Assembly: GCA_963514095.1 (NCBI GenBank)
Contig: OY741287.1
Location: 13,474,944-13,538,943, forward strand
Direction: 5' to 3'
Source: Eutrigla gurnardus
Lineage: Eukaryota; Chordata; Actinopteri; Perciformes; Triglidae
DNA length: 64,000 nucleotides
Position 1 is the stretch's first letter. Each line of letters opens with the position of its first letter. Under the pieces are notes generated by a model, which saw only the letters and a list, made by a program, of their open reading frames with translations, was not told the origin of the DNA and searched no databases. Below are positions 20,742 through 33,100 of the stretch, one piece after another. A program made the position numbers and the translations under genes.

Positions 20742-23700
20742 GTAGGACTCTGCTTTAACGATGATGTGATATTATTTGTGTTGGATCTTTAAATGAGAAC
20801 AAACTGCTCACATACATCAACACCGCCAGGCTCCACTCCACGGGGTTTTCATCCAATCAGAGGTTTTCATTCCATTTCAGTCATTTATTATTTCTTTTTT
20901 AGTATTTATTACATACATCAATCATGTTTTCCTTGCTTTTGATCACAGGGAAGTAGGGCTGTCGACAAATATTCTAAATTCGAATATGTATTTGAATAGT
21001 TGTTAAAAACAGAATTTCGAATGTGAAAATTAATATTCAAATCATATGTAAAAAAACAACAACGGCGGTGCAACTGTCTGCTTTGCGAGTGGGCGTGCGC
21101 CTGAGGTCAGGGAATGTCTGTTCTATACTGTAAAACTTCAATTAATGTTAATAATATTAGTTTCAACCACTGAATGAAGCCTGACATATTTAGGACAAGA
21201 ATCACAACCTTAAATTGCTCTAAACTCTTGATCAGCATTTGTTTATTGTTGTCGTTCATTTAAACCGATATGTGGAGGGAGGGAGTGGGAGGGAGAGAGA
21301 GCGAGGGAGGGAGGGAGGGAGGGGGAGAGAGAGAGAGAGAGAGAGGGAGGGAGGGAGGGAGGGAGGGGGAGAGAGAGAGAGAGGGAGGGAGGGAGGGGGA
21401 GAGAGAGAGAGAGAGAGGGAGGGAGGGAGGGAGGGAGGGAGGGGCAGAGAGAGAGTGAGGGAGGGAGAGAGAGAGAGCGTGATGGAGGGAGGGGCAGAGA
21501 GAGAGTGAGGGAGGGAGAGAGAGAGCGTGATGGAGGGAAGGGGTGAGAGAGAGTGAGGGAGGGAGAGAGAGAGAGCGTGATGGAGGGAGGGGCAGAGAGA
21601 GAGTGAGGGAGGGAGAGAGAGAGAGCGTGATGGAGGGAAGGGGTGAGAGAGAGTGCGAGAGAGAGAGAGAGAGGTCTGCTTGTCCATCAGTTCATTTCCT
21701 TATTTTTGTAGGTAATATGTTGTTAAATATGTTTAAACTTAAATAAATTACCAATACAAGTAGTTATGTCTCGTTGTATTAATTTGTCCTGTTATTGACG
21801 TGCCTAATGCACAACCAGAAATTAGAATATGTTTGAATATATGTGTTTTTTTAAAGGGAATATTTGAACGTCATTTTAGAGTAATTTTGACAGCCCTACA
21901 GGGAAGTAAACTGCTCACATACATCAACACCGCCAGGCTCCACTCCACGGGGTTTTCATCCAATCAGAGGTTTTCATTCTATTCCAGTCATTTATTATTT
22001 CTTGTTTGTTTGTTTTTTCAGAGTATTTCATACATCAATCATGTTTTCCTTGCTTTTGATCACAGGGAAGTAAAAAGCAGTTCATCCAGAACAGGGAGGG
22101 CAGCTTTGATGAAAGGGAGGGACACACAAATGTTCACCTCACGACCCGAGGGCCAGATATATCACCATACACTTCCACCATTATAACCTTGTCACTTCAT
22201 TGGCCTACTATAGCTCACTCATTTAATAAATACAACAACATATATACTAGCAATCAAAGTTTATTATACCAATTTTAAAAAAATACAGATGATTTGGCTC
22301 TCAAGAACACATGACCCAGACAAGGCTCCCTAGTGGGCCAACATTTTTAACATTAATATTTTCATAAGAAAAATGTTGTGAACTTCACACAGAAACAAAC
22401 ATTACTGAGGTTGGATTTATGGCCCTATAGCTCCCTCTAGCGGCTGACAGACTGAATTACAGCTGGAGTTCAAATGACATGCTTTTTACCAACGACTGTG
22501 AAACCAATAATATATTCATTTTTATAAATGGACACAGATTGTGTACACATGTACATGGATAATTATATATAACTATAAAAATAAAACATTGGAGAGGAGG
22601 GGATAAGAATCAGGTTTTTCCCAACATTAGAACAAGTGAAATAGAGCAGGGGTGTGTGGGAAAATAATACATGAAAAGAGAAAACACCTTTGTAGGGAGA
22701 TTGTCTATCAGCTTTTAAAATGACCGTTCAATTAGCTGAGGACACTTTCATATTTAATCCGTTACTTCCCTTAGATCCGTCTGTGTCTTTTCATGAAGGA
22801 GACCCATTTTGACCATATTTTTTGTGAATTTATCTATTTGTATATGAAGTGAAAGGTGATTTTCTTCCCATTCAGTATCTATCATTAATCATATCTGTCC
22901 ATTCTTCTACTGTGGGAGGGTTGGGCTGCAGCCAGTGTCTACTTATGTTTTTCTAAGCTGCAGTTATCATTGTTGTAAATAAGTCTTTGTGAAATGAATG
23001 TTTTGAAGTGGTTACATGTATTATTTCTACAATCACTGTATGTATATTCAGTAAGCATCTCTCTGTGCAGCGGTTGGTGTTGTTAGTCCGCCATATATTC
23101 AGACTTGTGACAAACGATGCAGCATGTGATCAGTGTTACTGTGTGTAAGTCCATCTGATTGATCATCCTCACTGTTTCCTGTTCACTCTGTGTCAGAGCT
23201 GCATTTAAATGCTGCTGCTTCACATTAAAACACCTCAACTACATAAACTTTTATTGTGGAGGGGTCACAGGAAACACAATAGTTGTGTCTAAATTCAGCG
23301 ACTCATCCTTCAGAGAGCACAGCTGACGTAGAACGTGAAGGCCGAGACGGTCTGATCTACAGAGGACTTCCTGTTTGAGTCACCTGCTGTTCCCGCCCTC
23401 ACACTTTGCCACTCCCGTTGCTTAGCAACCAGCTGCTGTTGACCCTAAAGCACAAAGAAGACGTAACTAACTTATCTGATTAAAATGGAGCCAGAGATCA
23501 TAATTTGTATCCTTTTTATTTGATATTATGATGGTTCAGGCTGAGAGAGGAACATTGTCAGGTAAATTAAATAACATTAACATTGGTTAAGCTGTGCACT
23601 TTAAATTTAATCCCATCGGTCACTATAGTGACCATGAAAACATTTTCAGTTAACAGGTCCTAAAAACATTACTGAATATTGTATCGATCCATTTCCAGAA

Positions 23701-24093
23701 AGTATTGAAGTAATAAAACCTCTCAATGACATATGTGCAGTGTTGCATGTTTAGTGTAAATGTCACATGACCAGAGCTGATTACTTCCTGGTTGCACCTG
23801 TAGAGGAGGATGGCTGCATGAAAGCTCCGACAAAACAAGCTTAGTAAAGTATGTTAATATGAAGATAAGACTAATATTTCTGGTTCACATCATCTTTAAG
23901 ATGTTTAGTATTGATATATGTATTTACAATCACTCAACTCTGTTCACTGAAGTCACAGAATGAAGAAACATGTTGTGACCAGTGGGATAACACAATGTAC
24001 AGTATCTAGATGTACATGTACTTGTTACATGAGAAAGATGCTGTCCTCAGTGATGGTGATAGTGATGGGTCAGATATGGACTTGTGAGGGGGA

Positions 24094-24171
<78 letters not shown>

Positions 24172-27100
24172 AATATATACTGTATATATCAAAGTTTAGT
24201 TTGATGCTTTCCTCTTCTTGAATGCAGAATACCTCTATCCTGAATAACCCCTATATTGTAAATGAATCATGTGACTGGTCTACAGATTAAATATTACAAT
24301 GTTACAATGAATGCACTAAAGTAATATTGAACTAAAGTACAAGATAAAATGTTAGAACAAAGTTAGAACATGAAGGTTTCAATACATTTTCCAAAAGTCA
24401 CAATGTTACAATAAAGGAGATGTTTTGAGTTTGCTTTCTGTATTCATATCGGTGATGTATGAGGACTTTTGATATGTAAAATAGTCACACTAGCATGTGA
24501 TGAAGTATTTTAGTGGCGATGATGGAGATGCTGCCAGAAACAGAGTTTTACATTTTAGAAGTATTTTATAAGACTGTGAAGGAGAAATATGCTAACATAG
24601 ACATTATCCCACCGGTCACCTTTGTGACCATAAAACACACTTTTCACCTAATTTTCCATGAAGATTTTCAAAAGTAATGATTGATTATTGAAAAGGGTTA
24701 GTAATGACATATGATTTGGATATTTCCATGTCTGGGAAAAATTTGGGATTAAATGGGTTAAGCTAACATTAATGATAACTTTAGCTAGTTAATGTAGTTT
24801 ATATGGCTGCAGGCCCATTTTCTCTAAATCACAACTTAAAAAGAAGCTAAGCTGTCTGTCTCTCCTGTCTCCCTCCATCATCTGCTGTCTGTCTCTCTCC
24901 TGTCTCCCTCCATCATCTGCTGTCTGTCTCTCTCTCCTGTCTCCCTCCATCATCTGCTGTCTGTCTCTCTCCTGTCTCCCTCCATCACCTGCTGTCTGTC
25001 TCTCTCCTGTCTCCCTCCATCACCTGCTGTCTGTCTCTCTCCTGTCTCCCTCCATCATCTGCTGTCTGTCTCTCCTGTCTCCCTCCATCATCTGCTGTCT
25101 GTCTCTCTCTCCTGTCTCCCTCCATCACCTGCTGTCTGTCTCTCTCCTGTCTCCCTCCATCATCTGCTGTCTGTCTCTCTCCTGTCTCCCTCCATCATCT
25201 GCTGTCTGTCTCTCTCCTGTCTCCCTCCATCGTCTGCTGTCTGTCTCTCTCCTGTCTCCCTCCATCACCTGCTGTCTGTCTCTCTCCTGTCTCCCTCCAT
25301 CATCTGCTTGTCCTCAGAAGGATGGATGCAGGAGTGGACACAAACAGGATTTTCAAAGAGCAGTGGTCACATCGACCAGATATTCGCTCTCTTCAACATC
25401 ATTTGAAAACATGTTTGTTGATTTTATTTCATTGAATGAAAACAATATATATGTTTGTGTTTCTCCAGGACTCCAGGTTGAAGGAAATCACAACTCAACA
25501 GGTAAATAGAGAAATTAACAAGAGAGAAAGAAAGCAGAATCTTCACTTCTTTCACTGACGACTCTCTTCTTTCTGTTCAGAGCCTGATGATGTCAGGTTG
25601 GTGGGAGGAGCCAGTCGCTGTGCTGGAACACTGGAGGTGAGACAGGGAGACTGGAGACCAGTGCTTGATGTCTGGACCTTGAGGGAAGCAGCTGTTGTCT
25701 GTAGAGAGCTGGACTGTGGCTCTGCTGTTTCTGTAGGACGGAGAGAGGAGTCCTCAAGAAGACCTGTGTGGAGGATCTGGTCTGACTGTGTTCATTCTGG
25801 ATCCACTCTGAGGGAGTGTGCAAGATCAGACTACTCTTCCTCCATCCTGAATCTCACCTGCTCAGGTAAGCCCCTCAGTGACATCATCTATGACATCATC
25901 AGTAATGTTGCTGTGTGTCACTGCTGCAGGCTGTGGTGTTCTAAACATGTTCTGGTGTTACAGTTTATTTCAATTTCTTTGGCTCATCTCTTGAAACTTT
26001 GTTAATATTCTCAGAACCTGATTTGTCTAAATAGCTTCCATGTTCCAACACAACACCATAACTCACCTGCAAAAGGTCAGAACTCACTCAAAACACTGAA
26101 GTCGTGCTTCAAAACAAAGTTAGTGTCTCATATAAAAAGTCTCTGCCCTCCAAATGAAAAGTTCCTTTGACCTCATGGAAACAATGGTGGTCAGAATGTT
26201 TAGATGTTTTTCAGGACGGCAGTGGAGCCTGGAAATGTTCCTTATATCCACATTTCAGGTTTGTCCTATTTCTTTAGTTGACCCTGAATGTTTCCTCTAC
26301 TAGAATGTTCTGTTTGTCCAGTGAACTGAACACTAAACTGAATACTATCCACATGCTGATTTCATCAGTACAAGTTTCTTTTACAGTATTACACACTGCA
26401 CTCACGTTTCCATGGAAACGGTTACAGTTGCCCTGTTCATGATGTACCTGAGCAGGTTCCTCCATGTTCAGACATTGTGGTTATTCTGTTGTAGTCCAGC
26501 TCTATAAATATGTTTGGTAACAGCCATACTCATGAATAGCACCTGTCAGCTGACTGGAGATGACGTGTGATTGGTTGATGTAAGATGGGACAAACTCCTC
26601 ATTGGTTAGTGAAGTTCAAGTTTCTCCTGACAGACAATTTACCAGTTTAGTGGACGTTAGAAAATACTCCATAGTACATAATGATATTCATGGTATATAT
26701 GCTGACACATTTAGACAGTTGAATGGACTATTGTACATGTGATGACTCACACCATGAAAGAATTCATACATGTTTTGAAGAGAACAACTATTCAACTGAG
26801 AAGCAACATAATCAGTTTTGATCAGCAAGATATGTTCAGTCATTAATTGTAGATAATTGTACTCATTTGCATATATGTGCTAAAATATTTGCAATTCCTC
26901 TAAAAGAATGAGAAATGATAATCTGTTGTGAAGCAGTGGCCAGTGGTTTGGAGGTTTACACATGTTGTTTAGAAAATATTCATTATCTTTTGAGAATTGT
27001 GGCAAAGCAATTAGAAAAACTGTAAATGATGAACTGATGGTGGAATTGTTTTGAGTCCAGTTTGAATCACTGAATAGTTTCATGACATCTTTTTCTCTGG

Positions 27101-30100
27101 TGTCTGGTGTCTTTTCTCTCTCTCTATTTGATCTTCTATCATCTCTCCAGACTCTGTCAGGCTGCTGAATGGGACTAGTCTGTGCTCAGGCAGACTGGAG
27201 GTGAAGTCCAACCAGTCCAACCAGTGGTGGTCCTCAGTGTGTGAAGCTGACTTTGACCAGCAGAATGCAGAGGTGGTCTGTAGGGAGCTTGGCTGTGGGG
27301 CTCCTTCAGTCCTCCAGGGGGCGCTCTATGGAGACGTGGGGGCTCCAACGTGGACCAAAGAGTTCCAGTGTGGAGGCCATGAGTCTGCTCTCCTGGACTG
27401 TAGAAGCTCAGGCTCAGATAGAAACACCTGCTCACCTGGCAAAGCTGTTGGACTCACCTGCTCAGGTAGAAGAGGAGCTGCAGCTTTGATCTGGTTCATT
27501 TCTGTTCTCATCAAACTCACTTTGCTCTTTGACTGACGACTCTCTTCTTTCTGTTCAGAGCCTGTCAGGTTGGTGGGAGGAGCCAGTCGCTGTGCTGGAA
27601 CACTGGAGGTGAGACAGGGAGACTGGAGACCAGTGTTTGACTATGTCTGGACCCTGAAGGAAGCAGCTGTTGTCTGTAGAGAGCTGGACTGTGGCTCTGC
27701 TGTTTCTGTAGGATGGAGAGAGGAGTCCTCAAGAAGACCTGTGTGGTGGATCTGGTCTGACTGTGTTCATTCTGGATCCACTCTGAGGGAGTGTGCAACA
27801 TCATTCTCCTCTTCCTCCATCCTGAATCTCACCTGCTCAGGTAAGCCCCTCAGTGACATCATCTATGACATCATCTATGACATCATCTATGACTGAGATT
27901 TTCAAACTGGGGCGTGCCATGCGGTCGCATGGCTACTATTGGCTAAATGTTCCCATCCAATCCTCGCTCACTCTCCTGCTCCTGCTCACGTCTCGTCCCG
28001 ACTCACTTCCGCGTTTGAAACTACAAGCGGACAAGACGCTTGTTGCCCTGAGCAGTTCAGGTATGGAGCAGGGCTCTCAAGTGTTTAACTGAGTTCACAG
28101 TGAGATTTTGGCTGAGGCTGCGGCGTCAGCGCGGAGGGGGGGGGGGATTGTGGCGAGCGATCATCAAGCAGTTTGGGATCGGGTACGTACTGCAGTCGGG
28201 GTGAGAGAGAAATCCGACCGGCACCTGCTGCATTTACACCGATGTTTCATCATTCGTGGCCGTAATAAACACTATTACTGCTTTGTACATGTTGTGGAAG
28301 TCCCGGACACACCGGGAAACTAAACGGCGTCCTGTCTGAGTACCCGGCGGGAGATGTTCCCATTCATTGTCTCTGTAAGAAGCCATGCAATGTCATCGCG
28401 GAGCGGCGAGTTTCGAGAGATGGCACTGCCGCCCGCAAGCTCTCGATAATCTTTTAAACTGAGCGTTGTCGATCTAAAATAAAGACAGATTCAGCAACTG
28501 CATAGCTTATTTATTTATTATGAACACGTTTCGGTGAACTATTTTCGTAAAATAAGAGGGAGGTGGGAGGCTGCGAGGGGAGAACGATACGAGCTCAGAG
28601 GAGCACAGAGGGGAGGGGTGTGTGTGTGTGTGTGGGGGGGCTTTTTTCAAACTTTTCATATCGTAGACTACAGCTTTAAACTTAAGTTAAATCCTAGTGA
28701 ATCTTAAAACAAGCCATTGCTGGTCACATTTTTTTTAAATCATTTTCAAATCTTTTTATGCTCCTTTTCTAACACCTGTATGGGTTTTTCTAATTCTCCC
28801 TGTTCTTCATCACGATCTTTTTTAATTTTGGATGACAGAGAAATTAACTTCCCCCTCAGCACAATAGTCTACTTGCCAGCCCATAGGGCCCCATTGTGAA
28901 CCCGGAAATGTTGAGTACCCCAAAGTTTTATGTTAGAAATATATAGTATGGGTCCCCAGCATTCAGAAACTGCCGGATGCTAACTTGTATATATAGGGCA
29001 ATTAGCATAATTAGCATAATTAGCATACTTAGCATAATCGCCTATATGGGCAATATTTCAACAACTGCTTGGCTAATCAGGGCAATATTGGAGTGGTTTT
29101 AGGGGTTATTGATGATGCTGAATCCATTTCTGACATTTCCAAAATTCAAAATGGCCGTTTAAACCGGAAGTGACCAGATTTTAACCGCCAGTGGGCCGAT
29201 TTTGATGGATTTTAAGCCTCTTTTTTTCCTGTTTGATTGTTTTTTTTTACCTTGATTTATTAAGGTAAGTTGTAAGAGGTTATTTAAATATTTATTACAT
29301 TGGACCTGCATTTCAGAATCAAGAGCGCTCAGTGTTAGCAGCTATTAGTGTGTATTAGTGTGAGAATAAATGCGTCTTCAGTGCTGCTCCCTTTTTTGCT
29401 GCGTCATTGCTCTGTCGTTGTTGCCGTGGTAACTGCTGCTGCTGCTTAGAGTAGCCTCCTTTACCATACTCTATCAAAAGTTGGAAAAGTGAGGAAGCCT
29501 ATGATAATTTTAGCTAGCTAATGTTAGCCAACTATTTAGCTAGCCAATGAGCTAACCTTTAGTAGCTAGGTGAAGATCAACTTTATTGTCAATACTACTA
29601 AAGGTGCGTACAATACACAGGTTTGAACTATTAGCTTTTTGCTAATGTGCTAACTTACAGGTAAAACTGAATTCTTCAGATCCATAGTTAGCTTACTCGC
29701 TCTATGTTGTTTTAGAAATATATTAAACACGTATTCATGTCACTGGAACAGCTGACTTGACAGTAGAAAGCTAGTGAATGCCACACAGAACAAGCATAAT
29801 AGGTATGTTGTATTTTTTTTTTCATGACAGGGGAAATAACAACAGAAACAAACACCTGAAATCAAAACCTGAATTATAAAAAACGTGGATTTGTTCAAGT
29901 CATCCGTATTCAGGGGACACAGCCTTTCATTTTTATTACGAGGTGAGATTTTATCCTAATCTTATACAAATCTTGAATCTTGATTTTATCTTTATCCTAA
30001 CCCCTCCTTTTTTTAATTTTAGGTGTCCATAATTAGGTGCATACAATCTCATTCAGCACTTGACTGATGCATGCAACAGGTGCACTGTAAGTCACCATGA

Positions 30101-33100
30101 TACATCCATACAGAGAAAATTTGAGTCTATATTAATAAATACTAAACTGATACAAAAAAAAGGTAAATCTGAATTTTCCCTTATATTAAATTTTTTTTCA
30201 GGTTGACATGTCAGGGAAGGAATGTCTATTCGCCCCATGCAATGGCAAGGAAAGTGACTTCAAAACATGTGGATCCACAGGCATAGCTACTCTCCTTAAT
30301 AGAAGCAAAGAATGTGAAGATACAGCTATACATGAGACTTTGTTAAACATCATTTCTGCCCATGGTGTTCAGTCAGCCTCCATATTATGTCACAAATCAT
30401 GTTATAGCTCATATACATCTACAACTAGAAATGTGATCAAACGCAAATCAGACTCAAGTACAAGTAATGGTCAGCCAGGAAAGCGAATTCTTCGCTCTGG
30501 AGTACCTGCCTTTGAGTATTCAAAACACTGTCTGTTTTGTGGTCTCATTTGTGAACATCAAGATCCCAAACATCCTGATAGGTGGAATCCAGTTAAACAG
30601 TGTCAAACTGTAGAGAGGCCCAGTAATCCATCCTTTAAAGATTTCATCTTGTCTAAATGTAAGGAACGGCAGGATGATTGGGCTAAGGTAGTGGAGCTAC
30701 GTGTGAATGGCGTTGTGGACCTGCCTGCAGCTGATGCCCACTATCACACTAACTGCTATAACCACTTTAGAAAGGTGTCTATTAGCTCAAGTGTAAGTGC
30801 TAGTTGCAAACCAGTTGATAGCTGCTTAGCTGCTGTGATAGACCACATTAATGCAAACAAATCAGGGACGTGGACTGTGTCAGAGTTATATGATGTATAT
30901 GTAACTAATTCCGGGGACCTCTGCAAGAAGCAAATGCTTTCCAATTTGTGTAATTATTATGGTGACACTTTAATTGTACTGAGAGTTGAAGGGTGCCAAA
31001 CTATTGTTGGCTTCAGAAAGTCCATTGGTAAATCACTCAAACTTGTAAAAGAAGCTGAAACCTCTAGTTATGATGATGATGTTGTCACCAATTTGGTTAC
31101 CAAAGTGCGGGCAGAGGTACAAGAAATTCCATTGCCCCATGAATACGACCTTAGCAGCTTCCGACATGACAAGGTTGTTCAAGACACAAGTCCAACCCTC
31201 CTCAAACTTGTCTCCAGTCTTGTGTCCAAGGATGGAAAAGTGACTAAACCCTCACTTACACTTGCTCAATGCATTCAGCAGCACATCAGTAGAAAATGGA
31301 ATCAGACAACTCTGGGGCTTGCTGTAAAACTCCACCATAAGCATGGTAGCTCAGAACTGATCCAGAATCTAAATGAGCATGGCATCGTCACTACATATGA
31401 TGAAGTCCTGCGATTCCGAAAGTCAGCTGCCAAATATGCTAATGAGGATCCAGATAAGTACCTTCGTGCAGTTGGCCTTGAGAGGCGAATCGGTGCTATC
31501 CACAGTTGGGGTGATAATTTTGATCTTGTGGTCTTTACACCCAATGGTCGCCGCACAACTCATGCCATGGCCACTCAGTTTGTGCAGAATCCAGCAGGCA
31601 TCCTGTTCACTGGAGGAGCCACTCCTGGTGGTGGGGTCATGTCATTAAAAATACCCCGTCTCACAAAGCTCGAAGCTGGGAAACTTTTTCTAGCAGATAA
31701 GAGCAGTTTTGTCATTGAACATTACACAGGCCCCAAGAAGATAGACCCACCAGCTCTGAAAGAAGTCCCAAGAACTAATGCTCTCCAACATGCCATCAAA
31801 CAAAGTGTCTCAAGAGCACAGAAGAGGGATACTGCTTGGCTCTGTCAGCTCCACTCCTCCCCTCTTCCTCTGGACTGGTCAGCCTACAATGTTGTGCAAG
31901 ATCGTGATGGTGATGACAGTGCTCCCAAACTGAAGACAATAAGTGTCTTTGGACCGCTGCTTGACTCCTCCCCTGCACACCCTGATACAGTACTCAGTAC
32001 CATGGCCTACTTAGACACATCACTGAAGCAGTTTGGCATGAGCCATACTCATATAACCTTTGACATGCAGCTGTACCAAATTGCTTGTCTGATCAAGTGG
32101 AGTGATCTGCAGCGATGGTCATCAGTGGTGCTTAGACCTGGGATGATGCACACTCTCATGTCATTCATTGGTTCAATTGGAGGACTGATGAATTCAACCG
32201 GTTTGGAGGAGCTAGTAGGTGCATCATTTGGAGGACTTACATCAATCTTCAATGGGAAGGCCTGGCCCAAAGCAATGCGAGCCTACCGTATGGTTGTGTC
32301 TGCTCTTCTTCATGACTTCTTAGAGGAGGGGGAAAAGACTCATGTTCAGATAATGGCATACCTGGAGAAAGCGAGAGAGCACCCCACAGGCCGGCTATGG
32401 GTGGATTGCTTCATCATTCCGACCCTAATAGCGCACAAGTTCTGGCGAGCAGAGAGAGAGGGTGACTGGCTGCTGCAACAATACTGCCTTGAGGAGATGC
32501 TACCCTATTTATTTGCTGCCGGTCATCACCACTACTCAAGGTGGATAACATGGCATCTGCGTGACATGCAGCACCTTCCTGCTACAGTCATGGATGACCT
32601 CCTCTCTGGAAGCCATGTGTGCCGCCACTCAGATGGTGCAGTCGCAGTTAGTGCAGATATGTTTGGTGAGCAAACATATATTAAACAAGGGAAAGGGGTA
32701 GGAGGCATGAAGGGCATCTCCACCAACCCTGAGCAGGTTGCTGTGTGGATCCAGTCTTTCAGCATCTGCTCCCATCTCTCCATGTCATTGGATGAGATGT
32801 ACACTGAAAATGAAGATGTTGAGGCATCATCAATGACAATGAAGCCCAGCAGACACAAAGAAGAAGGTAAAGGACGGCGGGAGCTTGATGCAGAGGATCG
32901 GGCTAAAATTCTGGGAGTGCTTTGGGAAAACTCCCACCCTCTCAACACAGAGTGCACTACACTCCACCATATTATAAATGGCCAGGTTGCAGATGAAAAG
33001 GTGAATGTGCAGGATGCATTGACAATTGGACAGAATATGAGCTCACTGTTCTCCTCATCGCTTCCTGGGGGATTTCATGCTCCCATCTCAAAGAAAGTGG

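Noticed and set aside
21239..21746. Glu/Arg/Gly-rich and Ser/Leu/Pro-rich ORFs
   Set aside because: Pure GA/GGGA satellite; no start context, splice sites or homology.
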